Part shown: one piece after another, positions 56,296-64,000 of the stretch
Layout: each line of letters opens with the position of its first letter
How positions within the stretch are numbered: the first letter of the stretch is position 1
From: Symsagittifera roscoffensis
Lineage: Eukaryota > Xenacoelomorpha > Acoela > Convolutidae
Direction: 5' to 3'
Length of the DNA: 64,000 bases
Assembly: GCF_963678635.1 (NCBI RefSeq)
Contig: NC_087065.1
Coordinates: 29,516,252-29,580,251 of the forward strand
The notes under the pieces: generated by a model
Seen by the model: the letters and a program-made list of their open reading frames with translations, nothing else
Database searches by the model: none
What the model was told of the DNA's origin: nothing
Translations under genes and position numbers: made by a program

Positions 56296-58365
56296 TGCGG
56301 GTTGTGCTTTTGAAGCGTTTTTGTCCTTTCCAGTGGATATTAAAAATGAAAGTCGATGGATATAACAAATTATTTTAAAATGAAAATAGTAAATTAGCAG
56401 AATAGCCAAGCAGGCGTCGTTTGCTTAAAGGAAGTTCTCTGGTCTCAACTAGCTTTAAATACTTACCAGAACTTAAACGGAGTTGATCCTATCAAAACTT
56501 GTTTGTCAAATAAGATAATCATCACGCAAACTGTTCATGGTACAGGTATAAAAGCTTTATGAAGCATTGACCTAACTTGTGATAAACACGACGTTCGAAT
56601 TATTGCAGCCTCCCCCTTATGTTGCAATTATGATTACGATATTTCAATTGTTAAAACTTTTTGTTCCGAATTTTGATACGAAACTTACGGAATATTTATG
56701 CTCGGGGTGGGTTTTTTTTTCTTCAGACAAATTTCGACTTTTTAACTAGCCATTTTGACGTTTTTTTTAAAAAAAAATCATTCAAAAAGTATTGTTTTCC
56801 TGAGCTTAAATTTGAAAAGATAATTCAGTTGTGATTGTTTTTCGTAAACTTATGGGGGTTTAAAGACTGGCGCTTTGGCCAATTTGGGACAATTAACGCG
56901 CGATATATTTCGCGCTATTAACGCTAAAGCGTAGATATAATCCGTATTAGAAATTGATCCCAATTGGTTGAAGGAAGCTTGTTTTTCATAATTGATTTGT
57001 CACTAGAAGCAAAATTTATCACTTTGTTCTTTATATTGCGTGTGGTGGGATAATTTTCACAAAAAAAATCAAATTTTTTTACAATTTTTTTTTCATTGAA
57101 TTTTTCCAAGTTACTACTGCGTCATTGACCGTAAAAGGCAGTCGGAACATTCAAGGTTTCACCCTGATACGAATAGTCTGGTTGTGACTTTAGTTGATCT
57201 GCTGTCCTCTTTTAAAACGATGCCAAATATGAAAATCTATTCCAATTTTTTGATGGACATTGCAATTTTGTGATTTTGTAAAAAAAAAGTAGGTTTTTTG
57301 AGTTTTTGTTGGCGCGGGTTGTGTTTTTGAAGCGTTTTTGTCCCCTCCAGTGGATATTAAAAATGAAAGTCGATGGATATAACAAATTATTTTAAAACTT
57401 CCCTTTATAATCAGAGAAATTTTGAAAATTTCAAAAATGAAAATAGTAAATTAGCAAAATAGCCAAGCAGGCGTCGTTTGCTTAAAGGAAGTTCTCTGGT
57501 CTCAACTAGCTTTAAATACTTACCAGAACTTAAACGGAGTTGATCCTATCAAAACTTGTTTGTCAAATAAGATAATGATCACGCAAACTGTTCATGGTAC
57601 AGGTATAAAAGCTTTATGAAGCATTGACCTAACTTGTGATAAACACGGTGTTCGAATTATTGCAGCCTCCCCCTCATGTTGCAATTATGATAACCATATT
57701 TCAATTGTTAAAACTTTTTGTTCCGAATTTTGATACGAAACTTACGGATTATTTATGCTCGGGGTGGGTTTTTTTTTTCTTCAGACAAATTTCGACTTTT
57801 TAACTAGCCATTTTGACGTTTTTTTTTTTTAAAATCATTCAAAAAGTATTGTTTCCTGAGCTTAAATTTGAAAAAATAATTCAGTTGTGATTGTTTTTCG
57901 TAAACTTATGGGGGTTTAAAGATTGGCGCTTCGGCCAATTTGGGACAATTAACGCGCGATATATTTCGCGCTATTAACGCTAAAGCGTAGATATATTCCG
58001 TCTTAGAAATTGTTCCCAATTGGTTGAAGGAAGCTTGTTTTCCATAATTGATTTGTCACTAGAAGCAAAATTTATCACTTTGTACTTTATATTGCGTGTG
58101 GTGGGATAATTTTCACAAAAAAAAATCTAATTTTTTTTTCAATTTTTTTTTCATTGAATTTTTCCAAGTTATTACTGCGTCATTGACCGTAAAAGGCAGT
58201 CGGAACATTCAGGGTTTCACCCTGATTCGAATAGTCTGGTTGTGACTTTAGTTGATCTGCTGTCTTCTTTTAAAACGATGCCAGATATGAAAATCTATTC
58301 AAATTTTTTGATGGACATTGCAATTTTGTGATTTTGTAAAAAAAAAAGTAGGTTTTTTGAGTTTT
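56296..58365. repeat. Tandem duplication of a ~1.0-kb unit
   Basis: The unit beginning GCGGGTTGTG(C/T)TTTTGAAGCG starts at about 56299 and again at about 57316. Both copies end in GTAGGTTTTTTGAGTTTTT. The second copy has about 37 extra bases near 57398-57434, just where the first has AAAATGAAAA at the join, consistent with a small-homology deletion in copy 1. Each unit contains GCGCGATATATTTCGCGC, a short self-complementary core. No gene is seen. Confidence 0.93.
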
Positions 58366-58790
58366 TCCGTGAATTTTTCTGCATTCGTAATGTAGCTTCA
58401 ACATAGTTTTCTGATATTCAAAGTTCTCATACTTTTACACAAAAATGATTTGAATTTAGTATAAAATTAACCATTACCTGGTGGGGCGGAATAGGGGTTT
58501 TTGCCAAGGGGTAATTGAATGATTATCTTACGATTTTATTGCGAGTTATCGCCTTTCGCGAGTTTATGTAATTGACAATTTGAACTAGTTGTTTTTTTGT
58601 TGAATTGTATGTTTGCGCGAGTTATCATGATATAAGTTTTGTAATCCAAGGTCGCATGGAACGAAAAGTGAAAACAATACACTAACTAAAACCACAATGC
58701 AAATATATAAATGCAACAAATTTTAAACTCAAAATAACTATAAGTTTTTTTTTCATTAAGGATTAACTCTAAACCTAGTTGCATTGTCTC
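58366..58790 (+). other. Intergenic DNA
   Basis: AT-rich spacer between the duplicated repeat and the coding island, nothing recognised. Confidence 0.45.
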
Positions 58791-59349
58791 TCACTTGTGT
58801 TTTCCTCTCACAAAAACAGTACTGATTTTCAATTTCTCTCCTTTGTTACTCCTTCCTTTATTTCTTTCTTTTGGTTTTCGTCGTTTAGAAGTCCAACATC
58901 TCTGCTCTTCTACCCTTTGTTTCCAACAAGGTAGAGGGTCTACATTAGTTTCCCTATTTCTGCAGAAGCTGTTGTGGGGGCACAACATTGCATTGCTTTC
59001 TAGATCTTTCTTCAAAATTTCTTCTCCTTCTATCCCGTCACAATCATTCGTTTTCAACGTTTTCTTCACTGCTGTAGTTACTGCATTCTGATGAGTCACA
59101 AAAGCTCATTTGAAAGCTTCTGATCCTATGCCCATCTGATAATAACTGTACACTCTGCTGTTTTTCGACATATGCTTTTTGGCGTACTCGTACATCCATC
59201 AGTCGTCTTTTGGCCCGTATTTTCTTCACTTCCATCGGAATTTTCAAGATTTTGCGCATTGTCTCAAAAAGATCTGAATCTTTTAGACAATCAAGTTCCT
59301 CTAATTGCTCTTTGGTCGGTGCCTCTTGCCGATTGTTAACCATGATCAC
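58791..59349 (-). CDS. Coding-island block 7: charged C-terminal-like frames, unknown
   Basis: Two frames overlap. 59349-59044 reads KEQLEELDCLKDSDLFETMR, KIPMEVKKIRAKRRLMDVRV and ends SSEENVENE. 59099-58791 continues in another frame with VKKTLKTNDCDGIEGEEILK and a basic tail (KRRKPKERNKGRSNKGEKLK). The switch between them needs a frameshift or a short intron. Composition (alternating acidic and basic, no membrane segment) suggests a soluble protein end. I do not recognise it. Confidence 0.4.
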
Positions 59350-59540
59350 CCAGCCATCGAATTGCCATCATAACTCCGATTATGACTATTGTTACGGGCT
59401 TTGATGAGTCTGGTAAACCTATGGAGAGCTGCTCTCTATATCAAAACCAGACTACTTCGCCCGGTATACCACCATGTTTGTCGCAAAAAATGGCATGACT
59501 ACTCATCATGTGTCAACATGACGCTCCTCCAATTTAGTTT

Positions 59541-59720
59541 TCATGACGCTTCCAGTAGTGGCTCCACTTCTATCATCCGTCGGTGGATTTCATCACTCTC
59601 GTTCACTGAATTTTCATTTTTGCTGTGGTTCCTTTCTGCTTGTCTTTCAAAATCAATGAAGTTACCACTAGCAAATCCCATGAGTTTTTTACTAGTACTG
59701 ATTCTAACTCGTCCTTGGAA
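59541..59720 (-). CDS. Coding-island block 6: short open frame, unknown
   Basis: The frame reads RVRISTSKKLMGFASGNFID, NENSVNESDEIHRRMIEVEP and LLEAS before a TGA, and lies between stops in the other frames. It is in a different frame from the blocks on each side. No family is recognised. Confidence 0.3.
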   Translation of the reverse strand, partial: FQGRVRISTSKKLMGFASGNFIDFERQAERNHSKNENSVNESDEIHRRMIEVEPLLEAS

Positions 59721-60150
59721 CTACGGTAAACATCTTACAGAGCAATTCGTCAGATTTTTCCGACATTCTCGCAATTCTTACACATTTTGGCACTGAGAAA
59801 GCGCGATCATCTATCGTCCTTGTGCTCTTTACATCCACTGCTATAAAGTGTACTGGATATCGGCTTTTGCACATCGGAGCTCGAAACTACTAGGTATCTA
59901 GCTCCAGACGTCTACAACAAGTTTCACTCTGCCTGATGTTCTTCTCCACTTCTTTTGCTTCTCTCCGTTTTCTGATATGCTTCTGTTCAGTTTGTTATAC
60001 TCCCGGAAGCACTTCTACGTGGAAGGCTGTGACCATCTCATGTTTTTGTTCTAGATTCAAAAGTGACCCTAATGAATCAAACATGTACTCGAAACCTAGT
60101 GCAGTCACTAGATTCCTTTCAGTTCCACCATTACAATTTGTTTCCAATTT
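59704..60150 (-). pseudogene. Coding-island block 5: frame with in-frame TAA/TAG, unknown
   Basis: The frame contains TERNLVTALGFEYMFDSLGS, HIRKRREAKEVEKNIRQSET and FIAVDVKSTRTIDDRAFSVP. One TAA and a TAG pair interrupt it, and it ends at TAG (59704-59706). It looks protein-like between the stops, so either the gene is decayed or I have missed splicing. Confidence 0.35.
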
Positions 60151-60331
60151 TTATTTCATCACTATATTTCCGAACAGTATCTTCAATTGCTTATGGTGTT
60201 TCGGAAGTGTTTTCACGCAGTCATGACCTCCACAGAGATGACCGTCAAGTCCACAGACTTTCGGTTGCTCCTAGAGGCTGTTGTCATCAAGTTGTAGATG
60301 ATGTTGAGATCAAGCAATTTGCTATCTGCAA

Positions 60332-60660
60332 TTATTTCTCTCTGCACATCCTGCGTCGCTCACAAAATCGAATCAGCATTTGGAATCGGGCGTTATGATG
60401 GTTTAAGTAACTCCCCACTGCCATCAGGCTTGTTCTCAGAAACTCATTCGAGAATCCCAATGCAAATTCCACTCTGTTGTCAGATTTCGTTATGGAAGGT
60501 GCAGTCACCTTTTTTTCCAAAATAAATCCCAGCTTCACTCGCGGACTAGCAATCTTTCTTATCATCGATACTCTTGACAACCATAGTATCAGCAACACAG
60601 CTTGCTTGTAATCGAAGTAACAAGACAGGATTTTATGCCATTCCAATAATTCCCGACACA
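60332..60660 (-). CDS. Coding-island block 4: open frame of about 109 codons, unknown
   Basis: From an ATG near 60658 the frame reads MCRELLEWHKILSCYFDYKQ, AVLLILWLSRVSMIRKIASP and ends ERRRMCREK with TAA. It overlaps the end of block 3 in another frame. A hydrophobic stretch (AVLLILWLSRV) could be buried or membrane-associated. Unrecognised. Confidence 0.4.
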
Positions 60661-61106
60661 TAGAGGTATGACTTCTTTCTGATCGGTCCACAGTATTCAC
60701 TAGACTTCAGCAGTGTCCCCATCGATTCATTCGTCAGCCTATTCTCCTCATTTGAGAATCGTCTGATTTTTTCGATCTTCTTCAGTGGTTCCAATTCCAC
60801 AGGTTCTATCATATTCACTCGCAGTGGTTTGCTTTGGTGAATGTTCAACACCATTTGTAAGAGCAATGCCTTCGCTAGGTCACTGGCTTCTGTCAGCATT
60901 TTTGCACAGGTATGCAGTGCTGGTGCCGGCATTTGTTCCAACATGAATCGAACGAAACAGAGAGTGTCTCTGCGTTTCGCACAGACTACTGCCGCTCCTT
61001 CACAGATCATAAGGTCTCTTAGACTCGTATTGAAGAGCACTTTCTTTTTTTTTGACCTTTTTCTTTCTTCCGTGTCATACTCTCCCATCGTCAGTCGCGT
61101 CAAAAC
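60633..61106 (-). CDS. Coding-island block 3: helical protein segment, unknown
   Basis: The frame is open from 61106 to a TAA at 60633 (about 157 codons). It reads MGEYDTEERKRSKKKKVLFN, LRDLMICEGAAVVCAKRRDT, PAPALHTCAKMLTEASDLAK and NMIEPVELEPLKKIEKIRRF. It has the look of an alpha-helical structural or nucleocapsid-type protein, but I recognise no family. It lies in the same frame as block 2, separated by 36 bp holding TGA and TAG, which begin GTAAGT and end TAG. Confidence 0.5.
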   Translation of the reverse strand, partial: VLTRLTMGEYDTEERKRSKKKKVLFNTSLRDLMICEGAAVVCAKRRDTLCFVRFMLEQMPAPALHTCAKMLTEASDLAKALLLQMVLNIHQSKPLRVNMIEPVELEPLKKIEKIRRFSNEENRLTNESMGTLLKSSEYCGPIRKKSYLYVSGIIGMA

Positions 61107-61127
61107 CTAGCGAATCTGAGTTGCAGC

Positions 61128-61931
61128 TCAATTCTGACTTACGGTATCGCTTTTAGAGCATGTAACTTCGGATTGACGTAGTACCACTGCTCTCCACGGC
61201 AAACTCACCAAATTATCCACCGTTTCTGTGTGCATTTCGGAAGAGATTAACGTCCCAGATGGCTTTTTCTTCATCGGCGTACCCGGTATCATCGTTTCTT
61301 CCAGGTAACATTCCATGGAAACTTTATTCTCCAGAGCGATCAGGTATCCTCTAGCTGAGTTCCTGTATTCCATCATTTCCATGTGTCCACCGGCGGGTTC
61401 GGCCTTCGAGGCGGTGTCCGATACTGTCAATCGGTTGTATTCCACTGTGGTCAGCTGTGCTATGCCGCTTTCTTTTCCGTAATTCATGTATGATGGTTTA
61501 AAATCTTGAATGGTATTTTCACCACGATGGCCGAGTTTTTTCATTTCTAGGGTAGCTCCAGTAAGAGTCCAGTCACTCCTCTTATTCTTATAGTTGGCTG
61601 ATTTTAATCCTGCCATGAAGATAGGTGACACCATCGTTAGATCGGTCATCGTTCTGGATGTGCCAGGCAATCTGTCATCGCCTTGCCCCATATGCATGAC
61701 ATCTTCGACCAGTTTAGCTGAGTTAACAGCTTTCGTTAGAGGTTCAGAATCCACTTTCGTCTTTCTAGTTTCCTTAAAGTCACCTTGTTCCGCAACTACA
61801 TCTTGACGTCGTTGATCTTGCCAATCGCCATCATCGATCGAATGGTTGTTTTTGAGTTCTGGACAGGTATACCACTTCCTCGTTGGTTTCTTGTTGCGTC
61901 GCCTTGATCGGAGAGTTTGCTTAACTTTCAT
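61128..61931 (-). CDS. Coding-island block 2: 267-codon open frame, unknown
   Basis: It is the longest uninterrupted frame in the island. A Met at 61931 follows a TAA at about 61949. The protein starts basic (MKVKQTLRSRRRNKKPTRKW) and continues with MGQGDDRLPGTSRTMTDLTM, SDWTLTGATLEMKKLGHRGE and ENKVSMECYLEETMIPGTPM before a TGA at 61128-61130. No signal peptide, membrane segment or known motif is seen. An open frame this long is unlikely by chance at this base composition. The TGA may be a real stop or part of the 36-bp GTAAGT...TAG segment. Confidence 0.6.
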   Translation of the reverse strand: MKVKQTLRSRRRNKKPTRKWYTCPELKNNHSIDDGDWQDQRRQDVVAEQGDFKETRKTKVDSEPLTKAVNSAKLVEDVMHMGQGDDRLPGTSRTMTDLTMVSPIFMAGLKSANYKNKRSDWTLTGATLEMKKLGHRGENTIQDFKPSYMNYGKESGIAQLTTVEYNRLTVSDTASKAEPAGGHMEMMEYRNSARGYLIALENKVSMECYLEETMIPGTPMKKKPSGTLISSEMHTETVDNLVSLPWRAVVLRQSEVTCSKSDTVSQN

Positions 61932-61949
61932 CAGTGGCCGAATCAATTA

Positions 61950-62262
61950 ACAATTAGCTCATTATCCCTTCACATTTGTCCAATTTGTCAAAGATTTCCT
62001 TCATCAGTGGTCTGTTGAGACCTGTTTTCAACAGACTGGGTCCCGTAGCACTTTACTACTGTCCAGACTTCCCCATATCACAGCCTGTTCTGTTCTCATG
62101 ATCTCTGTGGTGAACTTCCTGCTCATCGTCTGACAGGGTTCGCAAAATAGCTACTCAGGCTGCGCCTTCTATTCTTTTCCTGCGCGGAGACTCCGTTAAA
62201 ATTTTTTTCTTAGTGGTTTCAGTCTGGCTAAGAGAGCTGCTCTCCGCAAGTTATGGATGCAC
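61950..62262 (-). other. Stretch between island blocks 1 and 2
   Basis: The frame of block 1 continues as TETTKKKILTESPRRKRIEG, RTLSDDEQEVHHRDHENRTG and NRPLMKEIFDKLDKCEGIMS, but TGA, TAA, TAG and TAA codons interrupt it. RPLMK recurs at the start of block 2. It may be degraded coding DNA or exons with introns. Confidence 0.35.
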
Positions 62263-63441
62263 TCACAAAGGCCGAGGGAGGCTCCAACATGGAAAGTTCA
62301 TCTCCAGCTGGTTCAGTCGTCCCTGCCAGCGTTTCCGTTCCCTCTTCGCCCTCAACCGCGAAAATAAAGTCCAGGCTGCTTGATCGGGGTCCTGCTCCAT
62401 AGGTTTTTTCCGTTGACGGTGTTCTTCCCCCTCGCCGCCTCGCTCTTCATTCTTCTTTGACTCTGAAGGTCCTTGCTCATCGTTCGTTGTTTTGACTTGA
62501 AGCTTCGGCACGACCAGCTTGCCTGCTGACCGGTCTTCATATTCTCCGTGTTTTATCACAAATTCGCCACACCCGAAGGGCGCTAGAGCAGTCCTAATCA
62601 GCAGTGTCCCAGTTATTGTCAGTTCTAGTCTCACGGTCGTTACTATCAGTGCAGCTTCTTGCAAATCTGCTTTGCCTATCATGGCAGTTTTTGCCAGGAA
62701 CAACTTGGCCCATTTTTGCTCGAATCTTGCCGGTTTCGAGGTGCCTGCGTTGCTCAACCTTCTCCTCGTCGACTCATCCACATATGTAAACTGCGTGTAC
62801 TGCAGCACCGCAGCATTTCTGCCTAAGAAGAACGGGTCCATCGACTCAGAGAACTTAGCCATCCTTCTGTTGTTGGTCTCAAGGCTTTCAATATGCGAGT
62901 ATGTACTACGGAGTCTGCTCCGAGCAACAACCTCCGAATTAAGGTGAATTCGGTTATGTTGTCTGTTAGTTTTTTGTAATCGCCCCAATCTTCAGTTTCT
63001 TTTCTCACTTTCTGGTATGAGGCTATTAGACAAGAGTTCTAGTTGTTTCGCCGTTTGTTTTGTCGAAGGGTCTCAAAATCGAGAGCTTTGGGAACACCTC
63101 GATATGCCCTCTGTCCACTTCGCCCATTTGATCACGGAAAGGCTCTTGAAGTTTACTGCTGTCATATCTGGCTCTGCTCTTTTCGCAAATAGTAAATCCT
63201 CGCTCATCGTTTCTCACAGCACATTCTGATCGCACCAATTGAGTGTGCTCCCATCCACTGCTGAAATGAGGTTCAGTTGCAACACCGACTTTCTGTAGGC
63301 TTCCTTTTGTGCGTCAAGGAACGCGAACGTCACTGTTGGACCGTATATTGTCGTCACAAACTCGCTGGTACCTCTGATCAGTGCTAAAGGATCTGTCCTC
63401 ATAGCTAGGCTTAAACTGGTAAGTAGGGGCATGCCCCGCAT
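62263..63441 (-). pseudogene. Coding-island block 1: 393-codon frame broken only by TGA codons
   Basis: A single frame runs from 63441 to the TGA at 62263 without any TAA or TAG. It contains three TGA codons, at 63214-63216, 63073-63075 and 62992-62994. Pieces include SLAMRTDPLALIRGTSEFVT, SVIKWAKWTEGISRCSQSSR, ESMDPFFLGRNAAVLQYTQF and SKPARFEQKWAKLFLAKTAM, then a charged, low-complexity stretch (SKKNEERGGEGEEHRQRKKP). The last 241 codons are fully open. No known domain is recognised. TGG-to-TGA change, UGA read as Trp in the source, or short introns could each explain the pattern. Confidence 0.55.
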
Positions 63442-63601
63442 AACGTCGCACGCCCTCTTCTTTTTCTATCGTCTTGTCTTCTCCGGCTTCGAAGCGATTC
63501 TCGTGAAGCAGGTATTGCATCAAGGTATGTCTTAGATCTTTCATTTCAGTCCAAGAGACCTTAGACCATTTTATGTCGAACTTTTTCACATTTTCCATCA
63601 T
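63314..63601 (-). CDS. Coding-island block 0b: open frame, unknown
   Basis: The frame reads MMENVKKFDIKWSKVSWTEM, KDLRHTLMQYLLHENRFEAG and EDKTIEKEEGVRRYAGHAPT. Its right part (63440 to 63314) overlaps block 1 in another frame and is probably not coding there. A 40-bp GTTATG...CCTAG segment (63405-63444) would join the two in phase. Confidence 0.4.
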   Translation of the reverse strand: MMENVKKFDIKWSKVSWTEMKDLRHTLMQYLLHENRFEAGEDKTIEKEEGVRRYAGHAPTYQFKPSYEDRSFSTDQRYQRVCDDNIRSNSDVRVP

Positions 63602-63764
63602 CTGCTTGGGGTAGCGGGTTTAAGTTATCAAACAACCCAATTTTCCATGCATGATAGCAATACCAGGCAGGATTCCTACGATAGGTATTCCCCAATCAAA
63701 TTGAGGAATTCCCGTATTAGATAGCGAGAGAGGCCCGGCTAATTTTCGCCAGGGAGGACGCAAT

Positions 63765-63998
63765 TCATCCTGCTACCAACCCTTCCAACATGCTATCCGT
63801 CCTCTTGAATTCTTCTTCTCCTCTCATGTTCTGCGTCCAGAATGCCTGGAGTGTTATCTGGCACTTCCTGTCTTTTAACTCGAATGATCTTTTCCTTAGT
63901 TTTCCGCTAAATTCAATTCTATCACTAGGTAAGCGTGGATCTTCGTGACCATCGTCGGGCCCCGCTCGAAAGTGTCCATGCCCAATGCTGCTATTCGA
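63765..63998 (-). CDS. Coding-island block 0a: open frame running off the window, unknown
   Basis: The frame is open from the window edge to TGA at 63765-63767 and reads DGHEDPRLPSDRIEFSGKLR, KDRKCQITLQAFWTQNMRGE and TDSMLEGL. A GTAGCA...AATTAG segment of 38 bp (63739-63776) begins right after EGL. The 5' end lies outside the window. Confidence 0.45.
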   Translation of the reverse strand, partial: SNSSIGHGHFRAGPDDGHEDPRLPSDRIEFSGKLRKRSFELKDRKCQITLQAFWTQNMRGEEEFKRTDSMLEGLVAG

Positions 63999-64000
63999 GG

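Noticed and set aside
59400-63441. A nuclear code with all three stops as sense (TAA/TAG as Gln, TGA as Trp) across the whole coding island
   Set aside because: Reading through in one frame gives seemingly fluent protein. However, outside block 1 the stop frequency is about what random DNA gives, and the Trp share becomes implausibly high. The TRPM-like and small spliced genes use ordinary stops.

Overview
The window looks like nuclear DNA from an invertebrate-type animal. It is AT-rich and almost entirely eukaryotic intergenic sequence, full of decayed LTR retroelements, short non-autonomous DNA transposons and satellite-like repeats. The one clearly recognisable host gene is a spliced TRPM-type cation channel with GT-AG introns of about 210 and 240 bp. 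I see no rRNA, no operon-style gene packing and no CRISPR array. The lineage cannot be fixed from this sequence.

Layout. (1) 1-5989: a tandem array of a unit of about 1,221 bp cut out of a Ty3/gypsy-type pol gene (element A). It runs into the rest of that pol (6010-9130: reverse transcriptase, RNase H, a linker and a broken integrase). (2) 9131-19469: a 5'-truncated plus-strand copy of a second, unrelated Ty3/gypsy-type element (element B), fused directly to A. (3) 19470-24801: mostly featureless DNA with one hAT-type MITE carrying a perfect 8-bp target duplication. (4) 24802-43113: a minus-strand copy of element B bounded by two LTRs, about 18.3 kb from end to end. Its order is LTR, primer-binding site, gag, protease, RT, RNase H, integrase, a long S/T/P-rich region, an env-like ORF with a C-terminal membrane segment, further reading frames, and LTR. 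The two B copies lie tail to tail. (5) 44536-44995 and 45439-48672: the ends of two convergent spliced genes, a small unrecognised plus-strand gene and the TRPM-like channel on the minus strand. (6) 48.7-58.4 kb: a dense repeat zone containing MITEs of one family, a 255-bp palindrome with G/C runs, minisatellites, and a roughly 1-kb tandem duplication with inverted diverged relatives. (7) 58.79-64.0 kb: a minus-strand coding island of visibly higher GC. It carries several long reading frames of unknown function, broken by frame changes and in-frame stops.

The retroelement genes are all interrupted by stops and frameshifts, so no element here appears able to move by itself. Both B copies nevertheless share a large region downstream of pol, including an env-like product and accessory frames, which makes this an unusually big LTR element. 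The coding island at the right edge is the least explained part. It may be a decayed gene, a captured viral sequence, or a gene with very short introns or altered UGA reading.
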